The notes beneath the pieces are model-generated. The model was not told where the DNA came from. It did no database searches and saw nothing but the letters and a program-made list of their open reading frames with translations. A program made the translations under genes and the position numbers. Shown piece by piece: positions 25,280 to 36,349 of a stretch of 64,000 nt of DNA (its first letter is position 1; every line of letters starts with the position of its first letter). Source of the stretch: Torreya grandis (Eukaryota; Streptophyta; Pinopsida; Cupressales; Taxaceae); the NCBI GenBank assembly GCA_037957365.1, contig JARHVA010004251.1, positions 1,225,001 to 1,289,000 on the forward strand, in the 5' to 3' direction.

Positions 25280-26620
25280 TTGAACATTTCTAGCATATTG
25301 TTCTTTATCAATTTCATGCATCAATAGATCTTGAAATCATATCAACTACCTTATTTTATGTAACTTTTTTATATTGATCATAAGATGGATTTTTTGTTAA
25401 AAACCCATCCAAAAAAGTGCCTTGATTGTTGTAGCTTCCACTATGATTTGAGATATTGTAAAGGCCGGTGATCCATGTAGATGATTGTCTCTTTGACCAT
25501 TCAGTAATGATTCCATTTTTCACACTTTGAACCAAAGCATAAAAATATTTATCATAGGTAGGATATCCCCTTACATCACTTGTGAATATTTCAAAATGGT
25601 AACAAATAGGCTTTCACTTTCGCATCAAAACTACACCTATGGCATAATCACTTGCATCAGTTTCAATATCGAATGGCTACTATAAATTTAGAAGTGCTAA
25701 CATTGGGGCTATGCTTATCTTTTCTTTCAATATGTCAAAGGCTTTTTTATGCTTGCCTCCCCATTGAAATACCAATTTAGTAATTTTCAAAGCATTCAAA
25801 TGATATGCAATCAATGAAAATTTAGCAATAAAATCCCTCCAATATTGGAATTTCCCTATGAAGCTTCTAACCGTAGTTACATCATAAGGTTTAGGCTAAT
25901 TCATTATGGCTTAAACTTTAGAGGGATTAATTTTCAGTTCACCACCCCCCTCTACATAGCTTAAGTATACTAAATATGTTTTGTCAAATTCACATTTAGA
26001 CATCTTTAGAAACAATTTCTCCCTTTGTAAAGTTTCTAATTCTTTCCTAATATGATTTACATTATCTTCCCAAGTTTGATTAAAGATAAAAAAAAATCAT
26101 TTAAGAAGACTATAAAAAATAATCTATTAATGGCTTAAATATATCATTCACAACCCTCATGAAAGTGGTGGGTAAATTACAAAGTCCAAAAAGCATAACA
26201 AGACACTAAAAAACACCTTGCTTAGTTTTGAAAGTAGTTTTACAAATATCACCTTCACTAATTCTAACTTGGTGATAACTATTTATTAATTCTAACTTAA
26301 TGAAATAAACAAATTTTTTAAAATAATCTAAAATATCATCAATGTGAGAAAGAGGGTATCAATTTTTAACCATAATTTTGTTTAATGCTAAAAAATCCAC
26401 ACAAATCCACCAAGTTCCATCTTTATTTGGAACCAGAATAATTAGTGAACCGCATGAAGTGTTTGTTTGAATGCCCCATTTCTTGATCAATGATTGAACT
26501 TGCTTATTTATTTATTAATTTTATACCATGGACAACCTATATGTGATAATATTAGGAAGAGTTGCACCTTGTTGTATTTGTATCTCATGTTGAATATGTT
26601 TTTTAAGAGGTAAACCTTGT
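25280..26620 (-). pseudogene. reverse transcriptase and RNase H of Ty3 element, decayed
   Basis: On the minus strand, about 26460-26340 reads VPNKDGTWWICVDFLALNKI, the fingers/palm entry of Ty3 RT ('CVDYRALNKIT'). It is followed after a stop by YPLSHIDDILDYF and then SYHQVRISEGDICKTTFKT and MLFGLCNLPTTFMRVVNDIF, which match the 'YHQIR', 'KTAF.T' and 'MPFGL.NAP.TF...MN..F' motifs. RNase H text continues toward 25300 but is heavily broken. At least five stops occur, and no continuous frame exceeds about 60 codons. Confidence 0.8.
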
Positions 26621-26839
26621 GGATCCTAAAAAACATCATCATAATTAGACATAATCTTAACTATTTCTTTCTTATGTTTAGGATCACATACTTATAGAGC
26701 CTTGTAATTATCATCATCCTTGGCTTTTACAATCATGAGTAAAAAATTATTACTTACATTGAAAAGATTTTTCATCTATCCTATATATACTAAATTGCCT
26801 TTATCTGATGGGATCTTACAATGTATTCAATCCCATATT

Positions 26840-27280
26840 TTACAAGCAAATATTTATTCTCTTCATATATAATATTGATTTTCTATCATACAAATAAAGA
26901 CTTACAAGTACAATACCACAAATATTAAGTGGAACCACATCTAGCTCTACCTCATCAATGAATTTGGAGGTAATTGTAAATCTCAACCTACATGTTTTAA
27001 TAACTTGCAATTTAGCATCATTACACACCCATACAAAAGGGTATGGATTAGGATATGGTTTAGTAGTAAACCCTAATTTGTTCACAACTTCTTCAAAAAT
27101 GATATTAGAAATAGATCCACTATAAAAAAGAGTATCTATTTTAGTATGCTTACAAATTAATCTAATGTGGAAAATCTCACTTCTTTTCTTTTCATCATGC
27201 ATAAATTTATAATGTAAAGAAGAATGAGAATTAATATATTTAGTGCTATAAGAGGAAGAAGATAAAATTTGCATGCCCAT
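26840..27280 (-). pseudogene. aspartic protease domain of Ty3 element, active-site Asp lost
   Basis: A 146-codon minus-strand frame holds the retropepsin fold: IDTLFYSGSISNIIFEEVV in place of the usual 'LFDSGS..N.IS', then VELDVVPLNICGIVLVSLYL in place of '...L.DICGIVLGSPYL'. The catalytic Asp of DSG is Tyr (YSG). It sits between gag and RT as in a standard polyprotein. The N-terminal methionine is simply the first ATG after an upstream break. Confidence 0.85.
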
Positions 27281-27389
27281 GGTAGTGACCTTGGTCTCAT
27301 CACTAGAATTGGAGCCAAGATCCTATTGTACTGCTATAGTAGTCTTCTTACCTTTCTTTTTCTTGAACCATTTAAGCTAACATTATGGG

Positions 27390-28413
27390 TGGAGCTTCCA
27401 ACACTTAGCATCTTGATGGCCTTCTCTCTTTCAATGAGATCAAAAAGGCTTCCCATCATCTTTATTGATTATGGAAGTATATTTCATCTTACCCTTTCCT
27501 TTACCTTTGTTTTCAAGTGGTTGACTTGGTTTTTTTATAAAGTGTTCTCTGTCCTTGGTCAATTTACCCCTTGATTCAATATGGGTAGCTTGGACAAAAA
27601 TTTCATCAATATTATTAGGGTTAAACATGAGTATTGTCTGTATTAAAAAACTATGTAACACACTAATATATTTAATAAGAGTCTCTTGAGTGTAAATACT
27701 GATTCCTAATGCCAAATCCCTCTTTTTAAACTATTGTGTGTAGTTGTGTACACTTTGACCATTAGATTGCCTTAAATTATTCCAGTCCATAGTAACTTGT
27801 TGCATATAAAATAAAGGATATTTTTTTTATGAAAAAAAATTAACCCAAGAAGAAATCATTTTTCCATGTTTTAGGAAATCTTACTGTGTCTTACTCTCCC
27901 ATAAAATGAGTGTTGTACCACCCAACCGAAGAGTAGATAGATGAGTTTTTTCTTCTTCATTATCAATCTTTTGAATCTTGCAGTATACTTCCATCTACTT
28001 GATCCAATGATCCAATTTATCTACACTAAGTTATCCATTATAAATTGGAAAATCAAACTTAACATCAAGCTTTACCATGGAAGAAATAAAATTAGCAATT
28101 TTTTTTGTTTAGCAAAGGAAGAGCTAGAATGTTTGGAAGAAGATGGAGGATATTTAGGAGGTTATTCTTCTTTACCTTTACTACTAGTTGAGGGTTCTTC
28201 CTCTTGTCAACCTTCATTTTCACCTTTGATATTATTCTTCTTTTCACAGTACAAATTTTACACCATGTTATTCATCTTTAAAAAATCTTGACGAAAGGCC
28301 ACTTCTAATTCTTGTTCTCCCCTAGAATAATCCCTGGCTTGACTCGCACATTTCACACCAATTTCTGGGTTATACTATTCAAGCAATCCTTCATCATACT
28401 TTCTCTTGGACAT
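27390..28413 (-). pseudogene. gag of Ty3 element, broken
   Basis: The minus-strand ATG at 28413 begins MSKRKYDEG and an acidic, Ser-rich N-terminus (SSSKHSSSS near 28140). Capsid-like text appears in 27715-27440: TLIKYISVLHSFLIQTILMF and IDEIFVQATHIESRGK. The CCHC knuckle is at 27442-27401, where both leading Cys codons are now TGA, leaving SH-KREGHQDAKC. Numerous stops lie between. It is about 75 bases downstream of the primer site on its strand, so this ATG is the likely original start. Confidence 0.72.
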
Positions 28414-28478
28414 GGTTAACATAAAAAACACAAATTTGTAAATCCAAATAACCACATTAAAATATCTCTGATTAACTT

Positions 28479-28490
28479 GATCTAATACCA
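28479..28490 (-). promoter_or_regulatory. primer binding site (Ty3 element), mutated iMet type
   Basis: Minus strand TGGTATTAGATC, differing at two of twelve positions from the tRNA-iMet site TGGTATCAGAGC. It lies a few bases inside the right LTR. Confidence 0.8.
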
Positions 28491-28494
28491 AACT

Positions 28495-29469
28495 TGATCT
28501 GAATTGTTAGTTAATGCAAAATGCTCACTATTTACTAATTTCAAATACTCATGACAATTTTTTCAATTTCGATATTTTTATGTGAAATTAAATTTTGGTT
28601 AAAAATTAAGTTTAATACTAATTAAAAACAACAAGTAAATGAATAAAAATAGATAAAACATAAACCAAATTGATAACAGAGTTCACCCTTATGGGGGATA
28701 TGTCTCCAGGTCCAAAAAGCACTCAAACCGATCTATTAAATGGTGTAAAATACACTTTTCATATTATGTTAACACCAAAATACAACTTTGGTTTGGAAAG
28801 ATAATAGTTTCTCTACCTTTAGGAAGTCTCTATAACAATATCCTATATAGAAGTTTCTCTTTATTACATAAAAAGTCACTTACTTATTTCTTACGTACTC
28901 TCTTTCAAAGGGCTATAAAAACAAGTTTTCCTCTCTACCCTTTTTCAAATACAATAATGAACATTTTATAATGTTTCCAAGGCCCTTGTTTTATGGATTT
29001 AAGCCTTATATTTTTACCCAATACGTTGGTATTCAAATACCCCTTCTATTTCCTTCTTTTTAGGCTTGGATAAGGCTTCCACACATTTTGGGTGGGATTT
29101 AATCCAATATTAATAAGGATTTTCAATAATAATGTTTTAAATAAAAGTTTTAACACCAATCTTTGCTTGAAACTCATAGCATATCTTAGGGTTTTTTTTA
29201 ATGATCCACATATCAAGATACCATTGGTATACATGTCAAAACTTGATTGGGCCACTTGTACACATCCAGTCACCATCATCAATGTACCTTGTGTATATTT
29301 TCTACCTATTTGGATTTTGCTTCAGTAGGCCATAACTTTTGCATATGAAGTTTGTTTGACTCCATTCAAATTACATTGGAAATAAATTGAGGATCTCTTC
29401 GATGTACAATAATATTTAGAAAAATTATAAACCATATGATCAGATCAATATGGGGATCCTCCTGGAACA
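28495..29469 (-). repeat. 5' LTR of Ty3 element (minus strand)
   Basis: Partner of 22862-23826. Starts TGATCTGAATTG and ends CTCCTGGAACA on the plus strand, followed by the TTTAT target duplication. Confidence 0.9.
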
Positions 29470-29474
29470 TTTAT

Positions 29475-30280
29475 AGTTTTAAATTTTGATTTTTTTTAGT
29501 TATTTACATCTAGATTTTACATGTTTCTCATATATTTGTTTCTTTAGGTTTTTTTCACAAACCAAAAGAAACATTATAATCCTTTAAAATTAGAGAATTT
29601 TTAGGTGTTAACAAAATTAAATTACAAAATTTTGGAAGTTTCTCTTATTTTTCATGTCTGCCATTCGTTCTTCTCAATTAACACCTTCTCTCAGATGCAA
29701 AACATGTAGCATATCATCTACAGTTATAGAGGTAAGTTATGATATGCATTTTAATTTATTTTAGTTATTTTAGAATTTATTTTTAGTTATATTATTTATG
29801 TTACTATGTATCCCCGAATCACCATCTCATGTTACACTATTGTGACATGTGATGAGATAAGGTGGGACATATGTATACATCTAATATTTTTCACTTTATC
29901 ACTTTATTGACATTTTTTCTTGTAGTGGCTTATCGATGCAACAATCTCTCTTAGTGTATGCCTTAAATGGTGCATCGATAATAGGGTGTGATTGACTTGA
30001 GGTGCTTTGCAAGAGATTTTTACATGCTATTTTATCATATCTTCATTATTATCACTCTAACCTTCTCTAAGTCTCTTTCTATATTACCTCTTTATTTATT
30101 TTATATCCATACTTTCTAGCTTCTTTATATCATATTGTATCAAAAAAGTAGATATAATATGTTTCATGTTTTTCTTTCTTGTACTATATAATCATGGATG
30201 ATACAATTATGAATATATATTATGTCATTTATACTATATTAACGTAGCTGATACATATTGTGTTATCCAACATTTCCCAA
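29475..30280. other. unassigned DNA, possibly the end of an LTR
   Basis: AT-rich with no coding motif. It ends TTATCCAACA at 30263-30272, which would suit the 3' end of an LTR because a primer-site-like sequence follows. Confidence 0.35.
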
Positions 30281-30313
30281 TGGTATCAGTGGATTAGAGT
30301 TTAGGGTTATACA

Positions 30314-30402
<89 letters not shown>

Positions 30403-30717
30403 CAAACACACATATACATATATTATATGGGATATATTCCATTCCCAAATACATATAACACATTCATTTTCTTTGATTTCACTTGAATTTATGCTCCTAA
30501 GTAGTATTTGGAGAAGTTAGAGGTTTTAGATCCTTATCTTGGAGATATAGTCTTTTATTATCTTTGAAACTCAATAAGAAAATTTGATTTGAGAAGGTAT
30601 ACCTAGTATTTGGAGTCCCTAACTAAGGATACTTAGGTCTTCACTCTTCTATTTAAGGTCTTCAACCTATAACTTGTCTTTCAAAGTGCCACTTGAGCCA
30701 AAGGGGGAGATTAAAGT
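30281..30717 (+). mobile_element. possible remnant of an internally deleted LTR element
   Basis: TGGTATCAGTGG at 30281-30292 resembles a tRNA-iMet primer site. AAAGGGGGAGATTAAAG at 30700-30716 resembles a copia-type polypurine tract, followed by TGTCGATGGG as a candidate LTR start. Only ~420 bp separate them, with no coding text. I could not find matching LTR sequence on the two sides, so the LTRs are either truncated or the two motifs are unrelated. Confidence 0.35.
30319..30392. repeat. (TA)n microsatellite
   Basis: About 37 TA units, followed by a short CA-rich run (about 30394-30412). Confidence 0.95.
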
Positions 30718-31204
30718 GTCGATGGGTCCACCCAAAGGTAATTATATTTATCCCTCTCTTTCATTTATTTACTTAGTAAATTAGATATTCCTTACATACT
30801 GCTATTATGAATGTATGGGTTTGCCCTTGCTTATTATCCTTATATCAAATAAAATGATATAGATATAGGGTTTCTTAGGATTCCCATTATAACCTTAGGT
30901 TTCATAAACCATCCTTTAGTTGACCATTTCACCAATCATCCCCTTTATTATAAGCTTTATAATCATTATTACAATCACTTACCCATCATTAAGCCCTAAT
31001 GAGAGATATACCCTATGTCATAGGCTTAATATTTGGAACCATTTCCTCTTACAATTTGAGTGCATATTACCCTATACTAGGTCTACAATTATCCTAGGTC
31101 CTTACCCAATCATCCAAGTATATATAGGCTCTATTATTATGACCGTATTTGAGTTCGAGTCTATTGAGAGAAGATAATAAATATATGTCATCCTAGTCTA
31201 TGCA

Positions 31205-32060
31205 TACATTTTCCATTGATATATGTACCCTAATATTTAAAATCATGGCATAATACTCTATTCTTGATCTACATATAGGAGTACAATTGTTTAAAATTAT
31301 AGTAATATTTTGTTTGTTAATCTTGATAGACTTTAGGGTTATCTTGTAACCTAGCATGTACTTTCCTATATATGCATATTTTGATTTGACGACACTATCT
31401 TAATGATATGTGAATTACATAGATGTGAAATACATATATGTGATATTCTAAGACAACACACCTAATTAGTAATAATCTACACATGTCATCCCTATAACAA
31501 CATTGTTTCCATTTAAATGATGTAACACAATATTTACTAGCATGGCATAATACTCCATTTATGAACTACATATAAGATCACAACCGTTTATAATTATAAA
31601 AATTACTTGAGGGTAGTATTGTAATATAATATGTGATTTCCTAAATATGCACCCTTTGATCTCATGGAATTGTATTAATAATATGAGAATCACATGGATG
31701 TGCAATACTAAGATAACACACATATTTACAAATAATTTACACATATCATCCTTGGAACACCATTATTTCCATTGAGATGATGTACCCTAATATTTGCATG
31801 CATGTTCTAATCCTCTATTTCTAATCTACATAGAAGAGTACATTTTTTTGCAATAATAATAAGCTTTTGTTTGTTGGCCCTAATATATTTAAGGTTGTAT
31901 TGTAATATAACATGTACTTTCCTAAATATGCACTTGTTGATTTGATGACATTGTATTAATAATATGAGAATCAAAAGGATGTGTAATGCTAAGACAACAC
32001 ACCTAATTAGTAATACTTTCTACATGTCATTCATATATCAAATTATTTTCATTGATAGTA
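31205..32060. repeat. ~280-bp tandem repeat, three copies
   Basis: Units begin with TTCCATT(G/T)A at 31211, 31507 and 31767, with a fourth partial start at about 32046. Shared landmarks in each are a CATGGCATAATACTC-like block, an ATGTACTTTCCTAAATATGCA-like block, a GAATCACATGGATGTG-like block, and AAGACAACACACCTAATTAG before the next unit. Spacings are 296, 260 and about 280 bp. No open frame or terminal repeat was found. Confidence 0.75.
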
Positions 32061-33907
32061 TATCTTTACAAGCACAAAATAATAATATATTACACAATAT
32101 TGTAGATTATAAAATTTGATCAAAATAGGAATTTTATTTTGTTGTCTAAATAATATCAACGTGAGTTAGTAAAAATACTTACATAAATGCATGGAAATAT
32201 TGTAACAAATTAAATAACTAAATAGTGGAATATTATAAATTTTGAGCACCGTTTATTTCTTAAAATAGTTGAGAACAAAAAAATTATGTATGAATTCATT
32301 TGGTATTAAATAATTTCATTACAACTCTGAATGTGGGTTAGTACTCATGATTAGTCTATAATGACTTTAACATGGGTCTCATTGATACACATCCCAAGAA
32401 AAGTAAAGAAGAACATGAGGTTGCAGACTATTATGAAGATAACAAAATTTGAATATTGGTCCCACATGCCACTTTATAGGAGGTTGGGTCTCATTAGCTA
32501 AACCTGAATCTACATGAAATCTATTAGGAGACATTGACCATGTATATTAAAATGCTTTCTTAGCATTTTTATAACCTTATAAAGTGAATTATAGTGAGTT
32601 ATTACGATAAAAAATATCAGGTGACATGTGATACATAAAAATAAATTTTCACAGGTGACCATGAAGCTTTAAACTGAACATGGTATTTCCATAAACATTT
32701 CACTATGAATCATATTATAGAAACTAAGGTGATTTTTTTATATATATAAAAGGTGAATATTGTAATGATGAAATCAATGTGGTTTATAGGATAAAATGTA
32801 TGAAGGTCATGCATCAAGTATATTATATTTTGTAGGGGCACCTAAGCTAGTAGTGATGACATCATCATCACATTTCATTCCCAAAAGTTGGAAAATTGTG
32901 TGATTTTCATCAATCATAGTGATAAAACAACAAAATAATGTTTCCCCATTTTGACTAGTTAGACCCAACCTTTTAATAGAGCTAATAGTAAATAAAATAT
33001 AAAAAAACCTACACTAACAAGTAGTGCACATGAAATTAAACAATTCATTGATATTAATATCACATCAAAATTAATCATAAATCAAAAATTGTGAATTACA
33101 AAATGAAAGATAGTATAAAATAAAAACAAGATCATATTGTCAATGATTTCAATCAATATCGTAACCCTTTTTTGTGTAAAACACTTCACATGGACATAAA
33201 TTAACACCCTTGGGAATTCAGTGACCTCTACCAATAACATCCTTATGAATCTTAAACATTCTTACCCAACAAAATGTTTTTCTAGTGGAAATATCTACTA
33301 TATTTTTCAAAACTTCTATGGGATATGGAATGCTCAATGAGGCTTATTTAGATAAACAAGGAAAATAATTGTAACAAATACAGCCATATATAGTTGAATT
33401 GATGTTAAAATTGACTGGATTTGAGCAGGGTATTACAATCCCCTATAAACAAAGAAATTTATTCATATTTATTTTAGAAAAAAAAAACTACTTTTTAATG
33501 GGAAACATATAAATTTGATCCCATGTAATAACCTTGCTTAATGATTACACCATTATGATCTATTTTGTCATCAAATTATTTCCAATCAGTCAAATTCAGT
33601 AAATTTAATTTCATGATATGAGGGATGGTGTGCCACTATATTCCCATCTTCATTTATATAATGCACATGCACAGGGATTTTTTTATGAATACTATCCTTC
33701 CAATAATCATTTGTACTAAGAATGTAAAAGTTATAATCATCGTGAAAACAATCTAATTATGTCAACTCAAGGTTTTTTGTGTGAGACTCATTAATAAATC
33801 TACATATAACTATGTCTTAAGATAAACCATGTTCACCATATTTAATAAGAGAAACAATATCAAAGTGGGTATATCCCCCTTTACATAACAATTAGTGGAC
33901 TGAGCAT
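32061..33907. other. unassigned AT-rich DNA
   Basis: No coding motif, tandem repeat or terminal repeat recognised. It ends at the GAAGA target site of the next element. Confidence 0.4.
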
Positions 33908-33912
33908 GAAGA

Positions 33913-35228
33913 TGTTTAACCCTAAATTGGATGTGGATCCTACTTAAGTAGATAGGGTTAAAAATATAAAAATGGAAATGCATGAGGGTGATAATTAGAT
34001 CTACAATAGGTAAATTAAATGCTAAACTCAAATACAACATATGCTAAATTTATTAAACTGAGATAGGTTAAAAATAAAAATTACAACTATGCTAGATATA
34101 GAAATGATAAAAAAATAATGTAATTAGTTGATTATGATGCTAACACAATTATGGATTTAGAACAGGCATGAATCACATTGAAAGAGGATTTTGATAATAG
34201 TCACCAAATTCTAGATTGAGTGCCTCTAGAGATGCATACACTATCATCAACCTTGGACATTAGCATCGATGCTACTATCTGAACCAGATGTAGGTGTCTT
34301 ATACAAAATACCTACTAAAAAATAATGTGATCATCTAGATGCTTCTAGGTTTGTCTTCACCTTTGCTCTAGTGCATTTAGATCTGGGTCATGGACTGTCA
34401 CTCATGAAATAGAAAAACCCTAGTTCTTCATCTTCATAGTGACCTTGGAAAAAATGGGTTAGTGGGATCATGTTGTTGAGCTAACCTCAAATACCCAACT
34501 ATCAATAGATGTTGCCTACATATCTATTACTTCAAATAAGGCCTCAAATTGATGTAATTATTCCTTAATGTTTTGTCTTGTGTATTCACAAGGGTGTAAT
34601 ATGTGGCAAGAAAGTATAATAGTGACCTAGCTTGTAACATGGCAAATCTAGATATTGAGCTATTCCTTTAGTACTTCATACATGTATATGTATATTATTT
34701 ATGACTGATATGGAAATATGAATAAATAGGGAAGCTTTGCTCAATTTAATTCTCTTTGAATTCTCTTTGATATGAATACTAGGTGAGAAATGAATAAGGA
34801 GTGATTGTGAATATACCACTCTCTCAGGAAATATATCACATTAAATCACTTAGGCCAACCATTAAAATATGTTTCATTTGTAAATTAGATGACCTTAAGG
34901 GACTAGACACCTATGTTTGGTTAGGAAACTAGCATTGACGTAGGGCTCTAGTACTAACACTTATGTCTTGGTAGTTAAAAAATAAGTACAGGTTCAAAAC
35001 TTGTAGGGGCATAATATAAGCATATTTTAAGCATTATGGGAAAGATATAAGGTCTGGGTCATCAAAATAAGACTGGTTGGACCAAGAGATAGGCCAAGGG
35101 GCACAAGATAAAACATATGCAAGAATTTCTAAAGTGGGAAAGGTCTATAACTGAGAGGAATAACCAAGTTCTAAGTTTTTCAAGTGTACAAGTCTAAGGC
35201 ATTATATTAGTCATAAATATTATCTACA
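33913..35228 (-). repeat. 3' LTR of old minus-strand element
   Basis: Plus strand starts TGTTTAACCCTAAATT and ends TATCTACA. It shares with 44107-45391 the blocks AAACTGAGATAGG, AAACCCTAGTTCTTCATC and TAGGCCAACCATTA-like text. Confidence 0.87.
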
Positions 35229-35238
35229 TTTCCCCCCT
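35229..35238 (-). promoter_or_regulatory. polypurine tract (old minus-strand element)
   Basis: Minus strand AGGGGGGAAA directly before the LTR start TGTAGATA. Confidence 0.8.
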
Positions 35239-36139
35239 ATTTAATCTAGTAATGAAATTACTTGTTTAAAGGAGAATAAATGTGTACCTGGGTGTGTGTA
35301 ACACACCTTGATTTTGCATGAGCCCAACTTGAGTAGTTTTTTGGTGAATGACCTACAACCAATAGCATGTTATAGTATATAATCAATGCACATAGTCTAA
35401 AATTAAAATAATTGAAAATATTGAAATTGAAAGAGCAAGGTTTAGGAGTACACATGTGTATCAATGTAACCACATTTCTTATTAGTAAGTTGATTTGAAA
35501 ATATGTATCATTGTAAATCATTGAAATTGAGATTAGGAAAAATATATATAAATATGGAAAGTGCATATATAAATAAATATAGAGAGATATTGGAAGGTAC
35601 ATGCCCCCAACCTTAGAGAAAAGGTGAGTTGCCACCTAACAATTGAGATTAACTCAATCGTGAAACCCAATCATACTTATAACTTGGTGAGAAAGAGTAA
35701 AAAAAGTTAACCATGCCATGTATTTTATGAAGTTGGATGATGTGATCAATTCCAACCTATAAACTTTGTAATATTTAGTGATTGAATCACCTCAACCATA
35801 ACAAAATTGAACCAATTACTATAGTAGATTGGGTCAATATAGTCCATAACAGTTTAACCTGGTAGGTGATGGTAGCCCATAAAAGAGTTTTGAAATCTAA
35901 AAATGATTTGAGTTTTGTAATATTAGGTGCACATTTCATAGCATATGCACCTTAGATATATCTCATGCTAAAACTATGTATAACAATGGTACCAATGTAT
36001 ATACTTTTCCATGTGTATCCAGATCATATGACTATGTGCTTTGGATAATTTAGAATTTTGTACAAGTATGGGTAACATGATAACATAACATACCCTCACT
36101 ATATATGTATAAATATAAAAATTTAAATAAGTGACAATA

Positions 36140-36300
36140 TGGAGGATGTGTTTCCAAAACATGTCCCCATTGAATCTGGGTGTACCAAATACTGAATAAG
36201 TGTGCAGAACATACTTCCAAAGCATACCCTCACCAAATATGAGATTTGTGACAAATGTGGAGAAAATGTCTTTATGACATGACCCCACTGATATGATCCC
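36140..36300. repeat. ~59-bp tandem repeat, three degenerate copies
   Basis: Similar blocks begin at about 36144, 36204 and 36262: GTTTCCAAAACATGTCCCC, CTTCCAAAGCATACCCTC and CTTTATGACATGACCCCA. Because 59-60 bp is close to a multiple of three, the minus strand gives a ~20-residue repeat with a G-x-M-x-WK-x-x-LH theme. That could be real or coincidental. Confidence 0.45.
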
Positions 36301-36304
36301 CCCA

Positions 36305-36349
36305 TTTGAGGTGAGGGAAGATAGGAATCGGTAGTTACCTCACCTCAAA
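36305..36349. repeat. 12-bp perfect inverted repeat
   Basis: TTTGAGGTGAGG at 36305-36316 pairs exactly with CCTCACCTCAAA at 36338-36349 across a 21-base loop. It lies in the interior of the old element. The role is unknown. Confidence 0.7.

Larger units (their letters stand above)
22862..29469 (-). mobile_element. full-length, inactive Ty3/gypsy retrotransposon
   Basis: Direct repeats 22862-23826 and 28495-29469 (965 and 975 bp) flank a 4.67-kb interior that reads gag, protease, RT, RNase H, integrase and a chromodomain-like tail on the minus strand. A 5-bp target duplication TTTAT lies at 22857-22861 and 29470-29474. The primer site, TGGTATTAGATC, is a mutated tRNA-iMet site next to the right (5') LTR. 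A purine tract AGTGAGGAGGAG abuts the left (3') LTR. The LTRs differ at about 12 of 92 aligned positions by hand count (~13%), so it is old. Protease-before-RT-before-integrase order places it in Ty3/gypsy; the tail suggests the chromovirus branch. Stops and catalytic losses in each domain make it inactive. Confidence 0.93.

Noticed and set aside
30258..30458. Frame with a long Ile-Tyr repeat
   Set aside because: Translation of the (TA)n microsatellite.
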